From the NCBI GenBank assembly GCA_031286025.1, contig JAITVB010000093.1, positions 1 to 7,882 of the forward strand: a stretch of DNA of 7,882 bases, in the 5' to 3' direction. The position numbers were made by a program, and so were the translations under genes. Every line of letters begins with the position of its first letter. Position 1 is the stretch's first letter. Below the pieces are notes generated by a model. The model searched no databases and had not been told where the DNA came from. It saw only the letters and a program-made list of their open reading frames with translations. Source of the stretch: Rikenellaceae bacterium (lineage in GTDB: Bacteria > Bacteroidota > Bacteroidia > Bacteroidales > Rikenellaceae). Of the stretch, positions 1 through 7,165 are shown in pieces.

Positions 1-1361
1 CAAACCACCCCCATATCAAGCAGGTTTTTGAGCAGGCCTTTGTACCAATCGGTGGCGGCGGGATAGGTAAAGTCGATCGTGCCGGCATAATCCAACGCGC
101 TGAAATTCGACCCTTCGCGCTCCTGCGTCTTCGTCAGCGGGGCGATGTAGTTGTTGGCCTTCGCTTCTTCCAACTGCATAGCCTCTTCGGCCACATAGGG
201 CAACTGCCACAGGCTCACCCGGTAACCGTCGTCCTTCAACTCGGCGATAAACTTTTTCGGATCGGGGAAACGCTCGGCGTTAAACTTCCATTCGCACAGC
301 CAGTCGGTCTCGAACCATCCCGTGTCGAGGTGGATTACGTCGCAGGGGTAGCCTTCGTTGCGCATCCGCCGACAGATTGCGTTCACCTCGTCGGCCGAAA
401 AGTAGGTCATCCGACTCATCCACGTCCCGAAACTCCACAACGGCGGCATCGCGGGAAAACCGGTCAGGCGGCGATAACCGCGCAAAATCTCTTCGGGTGT
501 GTCGCCCCCGATCAGGAACAGGTCGAGGAACGGCAATTCGGACAGCCACTGCACCGACCGCGTCGAATGATCCGCCAACGATAACTTCAAATAGGCCGAA
601 GTATGGAAAAACGCGCCGTAGTTTTTACTCGACAGGTAGAACGGAATGTTTTTGTAGCAGCGGCGGTTGTTGACCCCCTGCCCATCCTGATTTTTCAGTT
701 GAAAGGTATGCCCGGACAGATCCATTTTCGAGAAACGCTCGCCCGTGCCCGCAAACACTTCGTCCGGCGCGGCGTGAACCGAGAGGGTGGCTGTGGCCGG
801 TGCGCCGTCGCGTTCGACACAGGCCAACCCCAGTGCGTCGTGCCTCGGCGGCGAGAACTGATCATAGGCGCTCAGCCGGATTTCGCGTTTTCCGTCCGGA
901 CGGAAACGAATGTCAAACGTTTCGTCCGGCGCCGGCAGCAAATCGCTCCACCAGTCGGTCGGCGGCGGACGCAGGTCGATCACGGCCCGCACCGCACCCG
1001 CGGCATCGGTCACCGTCCATTGCTCCTCGGTTTTATGCACTTCGAGCGGCACGGGTTTCAGCGTCGGGTCGATCTCCAACATTTCCGAGTCACCCATGGG
1101 ATAGTCGCCGAAAGCGATATGCACCCGCAGGATCTTTTGACCGTATTGACGCAGGCGGAAAGTGTGGATCTTGCGCGAGGCAGTCGTATCGGCACTCATT
1201 TCCGCCGAAAGTTTTTGCTTCCGAAAAGGAATTTTTATGTGGATATCGCCTTCACAAACTTCAATGTCCGTCGGGCGGCAGGCACGCCACAGCGCCTCGT
1301 CTTTTTTCAATTCGGGATCGAAATCGAGGAAATCGAACAGGTGGTAGTTGGTTTGTTTCAT
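1..1361 (-). CDS. GH31 alpha-xylosidase / alpha-glucosidase, N-terminal part (runs off the left edge)
   Basis: My own minus-strand translation gives 453 residues without a stop from the ATG at 1361. The N-terminal half matches the beta-sandwich of GH31 enzymes, with GTGERFSKMD near residues 205-214 and CYKNIPFYLSSKNYG shortly after. The TIM barrel then opens with PPLWSFGTWMSRMTYFSADE near residue 300, CDVIHLDTGWFE near 339-350 and GYRVSLWQLPYV near 378-390. These are typical of YicI-like alpha-xylosidases, which remove alpha-xylose from xyloglucan-type oligosaccharides; related GH31 members are alpha-glucosidases. The nucleophile motif (KxDFGE type) should lie just past the edge, after the last visible residues LLDMGVV, so activity and substrate cannot be judged. 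There is no signal peptide, so a cytoplasmic enzyme is likely. It starts 9 bases after the beta-helix gene and is probably co-transcribed with it. Confidence 0.9.
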   Translation of the reverse strand, partial: MKQTNYHLFDFLDFDPELKKDEALWRACRPTDIEVCEGDIHIKIPFRKQKLSAEMSADTTASRKIHTFRLRQYGQKILRVHIAFGDYPMGDSEMLEIDPTLKPVPLEVHKTEEQWTVTDAAGAVRAVIDLRPPPTDWWSDLLPAPDETFDIRFRPDGKREIRLSAYDQFSPPRHDALGLACVERDGAPATATLSVHAAPDEVFAGTGERFSKMDLSGHTFQLKNQDGQGVNNRRCYKNIPFYLSSKNYGAFFHTSAYLKLSLADHSTRSVQWLSELPFLDLFLIGGDTPEEILRGYRRLTGFPAMPPLWSFGTWMSRMTYFSADEVNAICRRMRNEGYPCDVIHLDTGWFETDWLCEWKFNAERFPDPKKFIAELKDDGYRVSLWQLPYVAEEAMQLEEAKANNYIAPLTKTQEREGSNFSALDYAGTIDFTYPAATDWYKGLLKNLLDMGVV

Positions 1362-1370
1362 CGTCGCATA

Positions 1371-3233
1371 TCAGTCGCTTGGTTGTCTTTTCGCTCCCGC
1401 CGCGGCACGGATGGCCGGGTCCACGCCGGGGCCGTTGTTTTCGAGGCGGTTCATTCCGGGTTGGTTCCAACCGTAGCGCTCTTCGGGCATCCAGTTGTCG
1501 TGCACGTCGAGGTAAGCGCTCGCTTCATCGAAGTAAATATAGAACGCCCGATCGTTGGTCGCGTAAGGTGCTGCGCCGATCGACTCGATGCGGTTGCGCT
1601 CGATCACCGTGCCGGGCATGGCCGAAAGGATATAGATGCCCCCGGCGTCATAAAGCTGTCGGGCGAAATCGTGGATATAGTTGGCCGTGATGCGGTGACC
1701 CGCCGATACGTTGACCGCCGCCAACCAACCCCAACCCACACTGATGCCCGAATAAGGCACCTCGGCCACTTCGTTGCGGTCGATCGTGAAATCGCGGGCA
1801 TAGCCCACGCCGACTCCCACGCAGCCCCAATCCTCGTTGGCCACGTCCTTTACGATGTTGTCCCGGATGATTGCGCCCGAGCAGATTTCCCCATCGAATT
1901 CGGGCGTCCACGCCACATGCGTTTCATAGCCCCGATCCGGGAAAGCCCCGGCCAACAGGGCCGTTCCGCCGATGTCCGTAAAATCGCAACCTGTCACCGA
2001 CGCGTGTTTCACCGCCCGTTTCAAGTCGAGACCTGTTGAGGCCAAATGTCGGAACGTGCATTTTTCGAAATTGATGTATTCGGCCCCGTCGACTCGCACC
2101 GCGGCTTCGGGCCGCCCGATCCACGCCTGGTTTTCGAGCCCGGGCTTGCCGGGCAGACCGGGAACGGCCAGTTTATAGGCGTCGAGGATATACATCCCCG
2201 TCTGCAGCGGTACATGCCCCTGTTGCGACGGACGCGTCCATCCCGTGTGTTCGAAACCGATTCCCTCAAAATGTACGTGGCTTACCGGGCGCGCGGCCGT
2301 GCCTGCGATCCCGACCAACGTTTCGAGTACCGGGGCGATCACCGCCGCCGTGCGCATCTCTTCGCCCGCATGGGGCCAATAGTAGATTTTTTCAGCTTTC
2401 AGGTCGACATACCATTCGCCCGGGGTGTCGAGAAACTCTATGGCGTTGGTCAGTACAAAGGCAGAACTGCCCTGTTCGCCGTCGATGACCGGCTGCGGCC
2501 AGGGGTGCTCAAATTCGATCCGGCTTTCCGGCTCGTGAAATGTCAGCCAGGCTTGGCCATGCAGTGTTTCGACCGTTTTTACGCGCAAGAACGCCACAGC
2601 CCAACGCTGCGTTCCCATCATTTCAAGTTGCGGGGCCGCGGCCCACGAAGCGGGCGCTTCCGGTGCGGGGATGCGGATCCGGCGCCCGTCGATATCGAAC
2701 GACACCATCCGATCCATCTTATCCGGTTCGGCGCTGCGGGCGCGGACCGCCTTTTCATTGTTCACCCACAGTTGCCGGAATTCGGCGGGCCGATTACCCA
2801 CATGGGGTAAAGAGGTTTCCCACACTTTCCCCCGGGCGGCGGCGGGTAATCCCGGAATATTTCCTTTGGCCGGGGCCCAATTTTTTACAAAAATCCCTCC
2901 GCTCAACACCGGGTTTTCGCCGGCGGCGGCCCGGACCACGGTCGGGCTTTCGGCCGTCCCGCTATCCTCGGGGCGGACAAGCAAGGTCTCCCCCAAAGAA
3001 TAAATCCCTCCCTGCAGGTTGATAAAAACACCGCGTTCGATCGACGGGTCGTGTAAACGGCGCAACTCACGGGCTTGCCGCAGGGCGGCATGAAGTGTCT
3101 GGAAAGGAGCCTCTTTCGTGCCCGGATTGCGGTCGGAACCGTTCGGGGAAACCCATATCTCGGCCGCCATAAGGGGAACGGCCAACAACCAGGCCAACAC
3201 AAGAACCGGCCACCGGATCGGAATTTTCTGCAT
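1371..3233 (-). CDS. secreted right-handed parallel beta-helix protein, GH141-like glycosidase candidate
   Basis: The protein has 620 residues from the ATG at 3233. I chose this start because it is followed at once by a good signal peptide: basic residues, a hydrophobic core at about 9-22 and an Ala-Ala cleavage site near residue 24. An in-frame ATG at 3329 would add a T-rich-encoded hydrophobic stretch and would swallow the promoter. The mature N-terminus (WVSPNGSDRNPGTKEAPFQTL, from residue 27) is the usual opening of Bacteroidetes beta-helix enzymes. Residues 290-590 carry beta-helix rungs, including SGISVGWGW near 493-502, YDAGGIYIL with Asp529, and AFYIYFDE with Asp569. The layout recalls GH141 (for example BT1002, an alpha-L-fucosidase of pectin breakdown). 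Asp529 and Asp569 are spaced much like the catalytic Asp pair I remember for that enzyme; this is from memory, not alignment. A polysaccharide lyase or non-catalytic role remains possible. It is the first gene of an operon with the GH31 gene. Confidence 0.85.
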   Translation of the reverse strand: MQKIPIRWPVLVLAWLLAVPLMAAEIWVSPNGSDRNPGTKEAPFQTLHAALRQARELRRLHDPSIERGVFINLQGGIYSLGETLLVRPEDSGTAESPTVVRAAAGENPVLSGGIFVKNWAPAKGNIPGLPAAARGKVWETSLPHVGNRPAEFRQLWVNNEKAVRARSAEPDKMDRMVSFDIDGRRIRIPAPEAPASWAAAPQLEMMGTQRWAVAFLRVKTVETLHGQAWLTFHEPESRIEFEHPWPQPVIDGEQGSSAFVLTNAIEFLDTPGEWYVDLKAEKIYYWPHAGEEMRTAAVIAPVLETLVGIAGTAARPVSHVHFEGIGFEHTGWTRPSQQGHVPLQTGMYILDAYKLAVPGLPGKPGLENQAWIGRPEAAVRVDGAEYINFEKCTFRHLASTGLDLKRAVKHASVTGCDFTDIGGTALLAGAFPDRGYETHVAWTPEFDGEICSGAIIRDNIVKDVANEDWGCVGVGVGYARDFTIDRNEVAEVPYSGISVGWGWLAAVNVSAGHRITANYIHDFARQLYDAGGIYILSAMPGTVIERNRIESIGAAPYATNDRAFYIYFDEASAYLDVHDNWMPEERYGWNQPGMNRLENNGPGVDPAIRAAAGAKRQPSD

Positions 3234-3266
3234 CGTCGTTTTATTCGTTACAACTGTCAACGGCAA

Positions 3267-3297
3267 GAAAGATAAAAAAAGAAAAGAAAAAAACAAA
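3267..3297 (-). promoter_or_regulatory. Bacteroidetes-type promoter of the beta-helix/GH31 operon
   Basis: On the minus strand a TTTG (3297-3294) is followed after 19 bases by TATCTTTC (3274-3267), one base off the Bacteroidetes -7 consensus TAnnTTTG. The spacing is what is expected between the -33 and -7 elements. It predicts a transcript start near 3260 and a leader of about 27 bases to the ATG at 3233. The spacer is almost pure T, so a TTTG there is less surprising than elsewhere. Confidence 0.45.
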
Positions 3298-3349
3298 ATA
3301 ACCGAAGGAGCGGAGTACTCGCCAACCAAAAGGAGATAAACTCCGGCTC

Positions 3350-3434
3350 ACCCCTGCCGAAAGGTCGGTGGGGTAACCGCAGGCGAGGCGCGCAAAAGGA
3401 TTTTTTGCCCCCTTTGTATCCTTGCCAGGGGGGC
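3350..3434. other. structured intergenic segment between divergent genes, possible dispersed repeat
   Basis: The region between the beta-helix promoter and the rubrerythrin promoter (about 3298-3510) holds no credible gene. Within it are three adjacent inverted repeats. ACCCC-TG-CCGA pairs with TCGG-T-GGGGT at 3350-3374. GCAAAA pairs with TTTTGC at 3392-3408. GCCCCC at 3407-3412 pairs with GGGGGC at 3429-3434. The last two share bases 3407-3408, so they could not both be fully formed. None is followed by a T run on the strand where it would act as a clear terminator. The segment is GC-rich between AT-rich flanks, and its translated reading (RASPAVTPPTFRQG on the minus strand) seems familiar from spurious short ORFs in related genomes. 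That suggests a repeated element, but the point rests on recollection. Confidence 0.3.
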
Positions 3435-3511
3435 GAAGCACTTCAGCCATTTCCTTGAAACGCCTGATTTTTTCGTAACTCTCTTATCCGGAAAAAAGTT
3501 GTGCAGAACTG

Positions 3512-3540
3512 TCACAAAGCATATTTTGTTATCTTTGTGA
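3512..3540 (+). promoter_or_regulatory. rubrerythrin promoter -7 box inside an inverted-repeat operator candidate
   Basis: TATCTTTG at 3530-3537 fits the Bacteroidetes -7 consensus TAnnTTTG exactly. No good TTTG stands at the expected -33 spacing, which hints at activator dependence or a weak promoter. The box lies in a perfect 8-bp inverted repeat, TCACAAAG (3512-3519) and CTTTGTGA (3533-3540), with 13 bases between arms and arm centres 21 bases (two helical turns) apart. A dimeric regulator bound here would cover the promoter. The predicted transcript start near 3543 leaves a leader of about 75 bases before the ATG at 3618. Which regulator might bind is unknown. Confidence 0.5.
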
Positions 3541-3617
3541 AAAATCCGCCCGATGGAAAAGCCGGTGATCTTGGATTTTTTATCGAACCATGTAAAAACT
3601 CTTAGAGATAACAGAAA

Positions 3618-4193
3618 ATGAAAAGTGTGAAAGGAACCGAAACCGAAAAGAACCTGCTGAAAGCCTTTGCGGGCGAATCGCAGGCGCGCAACCGTTACAC
3701 TTTCTTCGCTAGCGTGGCCAAGAAAGAGGGGTATGAACAGATTGCCGGCGTTTTCCAGGAAACCGCCGACCAGGAAAAGGAACACGCCAAGCGCTTCTTC
3801 AAATACCTCGAAGGAGGCATGGTCGAAATCACCGCCGGCTACCCCGCCGGTAAGATCGGCACGACCAGGGAGAACCTGCGCGAAGCGGCTGCCGGTGAAA
3901 AGGAGGAGTGGAGCGAACTTTACCCGACCTTTGCCGCAGCGGCCGACAAGGAAGGCTTTCCGGAAATTGCGACTACGTTCCGCATGATCGCCGAGGTCGA
4001 GAGCGAACACGAAGCGCGCTACCTCAAGCTGTTGGCCCATGTGCTCGAAGGCAACGTTTTCTCGCGCGAGGAGCCGATCGAGTGGCAGTGCCGCAACTGC
4101 GGGTATGTCCACACTGGGAAGGATGCGCCGCAGGAATGCCCCTCGTGCAATCATCCGCAAGCTTACTTCGAGCCGAAGAAAAATAACTATTAA
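3618..4193 (+). CDS. rbr: rubrerythrin
   Basis: This 191-residue protein has the full classical rubrerythrin layout. A four-helix diiron domain carries the expected ligands Glu20, Glu53 and His56 (ETADQEKEH), Glu94, Glu97, and Glu128 with His131 (ESEH). A C-terminal rubredoxin domain binds one iron through Cys158, Cys161 (CRNC), Cys174 and Cys177 (CPSC). Rubrerythrins are cytoplasmic peroxidases of anaerobes that reduce hydrogen peroxide to water with electrons delivered through the rubredoxin iron. The length is normal and no ligand is missing. The start is fixed by the alignment of Glu20 and by the lack of an upstream in-frame extension. It has its own promoter and appears to be transcribed alone, which fits an oxidative-stress gene. 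Confidence 0.97.
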   Translation: MKSVKGTETEKNLLKAFAGESQARNRYTFFASVAKKEGYEQIAGVFQETADQEKEHAKRFFKYLEGGMVEITAGYPAGKIGTTRENLREAAAGEKEEWSELYPTFAAAADKEGFPEIATTFRMIAEVESEHEARYLKLLAHVLEGNVFSREEPIEWQCRNCGYVHTGKDAPQECPSCNHPQAYFEPKKNNY

Positions 4194-4194
4194 C

Positions 4195-4217
4195 CTTCCG
4201 GGGACAACGAAGTTTTT
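4195..4217 (+). terminator. weak terminator candidate after rubrerythrin
   Basis: Directly after the stop codon, CTTC-C-G (4195-4200) can pair with CGAAG (4208-4212) with one bulged C, followed by five T at 4213-4217. The stem is only five pairs, so termination may be partial or absent. Confidence 0.3.
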
Positions 4218-4237
4218 ACACAAAAAAGTGCCGACAA

Positions 4238-4859
4238 ATGGCCTACGTGAAAACTTTCAGGTTTGTTCCGGCAGTTCTGCTGTTTGTCTGTTGCACGGCA
4301 TTGCAGCCGCCTGGCGCTTCCCGGGACGTACTCGTACGCTTGGATCGCTCAAGGAGGCGGACTTTGGCGGCAGGCATCAATGAAACTCGCCGCCGATTCG
4401 ACCTTTCTGTACCATGGGGATCCAGGCGACACATACTATACTTTTGGACCGATCGGGAAATGGGATCGGTCGGGCACGGCTGCTGCTCGCCAATGATCCG
4501 CACCTGGCCCACCCGCTTCAGGAGGCGCGGAACACGGGGGGGCAAACCAGGTCGTCGTGGAGACGCGATGGTCGGACGGGAGAGCGGCAAGCGATGTGTT
4601 AGTATCGGTACCATCAACGCCCCTCGGTGTATCGGACGAAAACGGGCGGGTCATCCTCCCGAAACGGGATTTCGGCGAATTGGAGTTCAGCTATCCGGGC
4701 ATCACGCCATTTACGATCAAGATGGATCGGAACGATTATTTCCGGATCGTCGTGCCGATGTGGTTTGAGCATACCTACTTTGACGAAGCATGGAGGATCC
4801 TCGGCAGGAACCTTATCGAAGGAAGGGGGAAGTCCGCCCGCAGATTCCGCCGAGAATAA
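4238..4859 (+). pseudogene. small exported protein gene broken by frameshifts
   Basis: No single frame reads through, but protein-like text moves between frames. From the ATG at 4238 comes a signal-peptide-like N-terminus (hydrophobic FVPAVLLFVCC, weak lipobox). From about 4311 a second frame reads PGTYSYAWIAQGGGLWRQAS and then LAADSTFLYH and GKWDRSG, ending at a TGA at 4494-4496. From about 4475 to 4540 a third frame reads RLLLANDPHLAHPLQEA. After a run of seven G (4536-4542) the second frame resumes with NQVVVETRWSDGRAASDVLV, then GVSDENGRVILPKRDFGELE, to a stop at 4857-4859. The final part looks like a carboxypeptidase-regulatory-type beta-sandwich, and the whole resembles short Bacteroidetes exported proteins of unknown function. 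Joined, it would be roughly 205 residues. At least three indels within about 240 bases favour a decaying gene. Assembly error is possible, though neighbouring genes are intact. I do not recognise a function. Confidence 0.6.
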
Positions 4860-4933
4860 TCGAAGGCTGTAGTTCGGGGAGTGCTTGTTCTGCCGACATT
4901 ACCGGTTGAAGTGGTTACAATGCATTGTTTCGA

Positions 4934-4976
4934 AAAATTTTGCGGCGCTTTTTTTCGAGAAGTGCCGCAAAATTTT
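4934..4976. terminator. perfect 13-bp inverted repeat, probable bidirectional terminator
   Basis: AAAATTTTGCGGC (4934-4946) is repeated in perfect inverted form at 4964-4976. In RNA the stem can continue through one G-U pair (4947/4963) and about five more pairs, including one G-U, into a five-base loop, giving roughly 19 pairs. Both arms carry an A4T4 block, so either strand ends in a short U tract, as in bidirectional terminators. It lies 75 bases after the broken exported-protein gene. About 250 bases (4860-5111) hold no gene; this hairpin and the two that follow are their main content. Confidence 0.5.
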
Positions 4977-4989
4977 GGAGGAACCGGGG

Positions 4990-5015
4990 CGAAGCGGAAT
5001 CCAAGCTTCGTTTTT
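4990..5015 (+). terminator. rho-independent terminator candidate
   Basis: CGAAGC (4990-4995) pairs with GCTTCG (5005-5010) around a nine-base loop, followed immediately by five T (5011-5015). This is a compact plus-strand terminator shape. It would stop transcripts from the rubrerythrin/pseudogene side before the M49 promoter. Confidence 0.45.
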
Positions 5016-5052
5016 CCGAGGGGATATTGCCTTAAATCCCCCTGTGTCGGAA
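5014..5052. repeat. two-stem structured element, copy A
   Basis: The outer stem TTCCGA (5014-5019) pairs with TCGGAA (5047-5052). Immediately inside, GGGGAT (5020-5025) pairs with ATCCCC (5036-5041). The loop is ATTGCCTTAA, and five bases (CTGTG) bulge on the right side only. A second sequence at 7697-7735 has the same plan, with the same loop start (AT), loop end (CCTTAA) and TGTG bulge. Copy A ends about 20 bases before the M49 -7 box, so it overlaps the region where RNA polymerase would contact -33. Its first two bases are shared with the T run of the preceding terminator candidate. Confidence 0.45.
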
Positions 5053-5072
5053 CACATTCCGTCAAAATTACA

Positions 5073-5080
5073 TAACTTTG
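5073..5080 (+). promoter_or_regulatory. -7 box of the M49 peptidase promoter
   Basis: TAACTTTG fits TAnnTTTG exactly and stands 31 bases before the ATG at 5112, predicting a transcript start near 5087 and a leader of about 25 bases. No convincing TTTG is seen at -33; that region is taken up by the right arm of the structured element ending at 5052. Confidence 0.55.
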
Positions 5081-5111
5081 CCGCCACGAATCTCTTAAAG
5101 AAGAACAACCG

Positions 5112-7151
5112 ATGAAAACCATTGCCAAAATGATGATGATGACCGGAATGATCTCAGGAATGGCCGCCTGCCAAACGGCGCCGGGCACAACCGCCGACAG
5201 CTTCAGGTGGCAGGTCGACCGCTTCGACGACATCAAGGTGCTGCGCTACCAGGTCGAGGATTTCGACTCGCTCTCGCTCGATCAGAAGTTGCTTGTGTAT
5301 TACCTGAGCGAGGCCGCGCTGTGCGGACGCGACATCCTGTTCGACCAGAACTTCCGATATAATCTCCCCGTTCGACGGACACTGGAGGCCATTTATGAGG
5401 GCTACACCGGCGATCGCGCGACGGCCGAATATGCCGCCTTCGAAAAATACCTCAAGAAAGTATGGTTTGCCAACGGCATCCACCACCACTACTCGATGGA
5501 CAAATTTACCCCCGGGTTTTCGGAAACTTATTTCGATGCGTTGGTCGCCGCTACACCCACCGAACTCTTCCCGGCCGATTTCGGGACGCAGGAAGAACTG
5601 ATCGCCACGATCAAACCCGCGATCTTCGACCCGGCGCTGTACGCCAAACGGGTGAACCTCGACGCGGGTGTCGACCTGCTGCTCACCTCGGCTGAAAACT
5701 ATTATGACGGGGTAACTCAAGCCGAGGCCGAAGCGTTCTATGCAGCAATGGTCGACACGACCGACCGGCAGCCGATTTCCTATGGACTGAACGGCCAACT
5801 GGCCAAGGGCAATGACGGCAAACTCCACGAACGCGTGTGGAAATCGGGCGGCATGTATGGCCCGGCGATCGACAAGATCGTGTCCTGGCTCGAAAAAGCG
5901 GCTGCGGTGGCTGACAGCCCGGTGCAGAAGGAGTATATCGGCGAATTGATCGCCTACTACCGTTCGGGCGACCTGAAAGATTTCGACCGTTACAACATCC
6001 TGTGGGTGGGCGACAACGAGTCGAAGGTCGATTTCGTCAACGGTTTCATCGAAACCTACGGCGATCCGCTCGGCAAAAAAGCCTCGTGGGAAGCCAACGT
6101 CAATTTCAAAAATCTCGAAGCGACCAAGCGCACCGATATCATCAGCGCCAACGCCCAATGGTTCGAAGATCATTCGCCGATCGACCCGCAATTCCGCAAA
6201 TCCGAGGTAAAAGGCGTTTCGGCCAAGGTGATTACCGTGGCGATACTCGGCGGCGACTGCTTTCCGGCCACCCCGATCGGGATCAACCTGCCCAACGCCG
6301 ACTGGATACGCCGTGACTACGGTTCGAAATCAGTGACGATCGAAAACATCACCCGCGCCTATGTCGAGGCAGCCAAGGGCGACGGCTTCGCGGAAGAATT
6401 CGTGATGCGTCCCGAAGACCGCGAACGGATGGAGAAATGGGGCTCGTTGGCCGACAACCTCCACACCGACCTTCACGAGTGCCTGGGTCACGGTTCGGGC
6501 CAACTCGCTCCTGGTGTGCGGGGAGACGAATTGAAGAATTACGGATCGACGCTCGAAGAAGCCCGTGCCGACCTCTTTGCCCTTTACTGCCTGGCCGACC
6601 CGAAGATGGTCGAACTGGGGCTCATTCCTACGCTTGACGTAGCCAAAGCGGAATATGCCAAGTACATCATGAACGGCCTGATGACCCAACTCACCCGTAT
6701 CCAACCGGGCAAGAACGTCGAAGAATCGCACATGCGCAACCGCAAACTGATCGCCGAATGGTGTTACGAAAATGGAGCCGAGAAGGTGATCCGCAAGGTA
6801 GTCAAGGGCGGAAACACCTATGTCGTAGTGACTGATTTCGACGGTTTGCGCAAGTTGTTCGGCGAGCTGTTGAAAGAGATCCAACGAATCAAGTCCGAAG
6901 GCGATTTCGTCGCCGGGCAGACGTTGGTCGAAACCTATGGGGTGAAGGTCGATCCGGACTTGCACAAAGAGGTGCTCGACCGTTACGCCAAGTTAGACCT
7001 GGCTCCTTATGCCGGATTTATGAATCCCGTTTACACGCTCCTGAAGGACGGGGATCGGGTGATCGATGTCAAGGTCGAATATCCTGAAGATTACGCGGCC
7101 CAGATGATGGACTATTCGAAGAATTATTCGTTCCTGCCGTCGAAGAACTAA
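5112..7151 (+). CDS. dipeptidyl peptidase III-like zinc metallopeptidase (family M49), lipoprotein
   Basis: The protein has 679 residues, close to the known Bacteroides DPP III of about 675. The M49 zinc motif HECLGH is at residues 455-460, and the second motif EEARAD is at 482-487. His455, His460 and Glu483 would bind zinc and Glu456 would activate water. The gap of 28 residues between His455 and Glu483 matches the short bacterial form; the human enzyme has a longer insert here. M49 enzymes remove dipeptides from the N-terminus of short peptides. The N-terminus is a Met-rich hydrophobic segment ending in MAAC (Cys20), an acceptable lipobox, so it is probably a membrane-anchored lipoprotein acting in the periplasm or at the surface. 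It has its own promoter and is closed by a strong terminator. All key residues are present. Peptide nutrition is a plausible role but is inferred. Confidence 0.96.
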   Translation: MKTIAKMMMMTGMISGMAACQTAPGTTADSFRWQVDRFDDIKVLRYQVEDFDSLSLDQKLLVYYLSEAALCGRDILFDQNFRYNLPVRRTLEAIYEGYTGDRATAEYAAFEKYLKKVWFANGIHHHYSMDKFTPGFSETYFDALVAATPTELFPADFGTQEELIATIKPAIFDPALYAKRVNLDAGVDLLLTSAENYYDGVTQAEAEAFYAAMVDTTDRQPISYGLNGQLAKGNDGKLHERVWKSGGMYGPAIDKIVSWLEKAAAVADSPVQKEYIGELIAYYRSGDLKDFDRYNILWVGDNESKVDFVNGFIETYGDPLGKKASWEANVNFKNLEATKRTDIISANAQWFEDHSPIDPQFRKSEVKGVSAKVITVAILGGDCFPATPIGINLPNADWIRRDYGSKSVTIENITRAYVEAAKGDGFAEEFVMRPEDRERMEKWGSLADNLHTDLHECLGHGSGQLAPGVRGDELKNYGSTLEEARADLFALYCLADPKMVELGLIPTLDVAKAEYAKYIMNGLMTQLTRIQPGKNVEESHMRNRKLIAEWCYENGAEKVIRKVVKGGNTYVVVTDFDGLRKLFGELLKEIQRIKSEGDFVAGQTLVETYGVKVDPDLHKEVLDRYAKLDLAPYAGFMNPVYTLLKDGDRVIDVKVEYPEDYAAQMMDYSKNYSFLPSKN

Positions 7152-7165
7152 CCGTACGTTTTACG

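Noticed and set aside
603..2810. Very long open frame on the plus strand, broken only by one stop at 2037-2039, opposite the GH31 and beta-helix genes
   Set aside because: Its translation is Arg/His-rich low-quality text with no family features, while the minus strand encodes recognisable enzymes. GC-biased codons commonly leave the antisense frame open.
3234..3329. Longer start of the beta-helix gene at 3329
   Set aside because: The added residues come from a T-rich stretch that contains the promoter, and a proper signal peptide begins at 3233.
3348..4223. A 291-residue minus-strand open frame over rubrerythrin
   Set aside because: It is antisense to a gene with every metal ligand in place, and its 3' part crosses hairpin-rich intergenic DNA.
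4238..4768. An uninterrupted 176-residue frame from 4238
   Set aside because: Only its first 25 or so residues look real; the rest is Arg-rich, and the recognisable protein continues in other frames.
4881..5115. Short open frames on both strands in the gap before the M49 gene
   Set aside because: They cross three hairpins and the promoter, differ in every frame, and have no ribosome-binding context or family features.
5154..6965. Two long minus-strand open frames (5154-6191 and 6330-6965) opposite the M49 gene
   Set aside because: They are antisense shadows of a confirmed peptidase, without family-like motifs.
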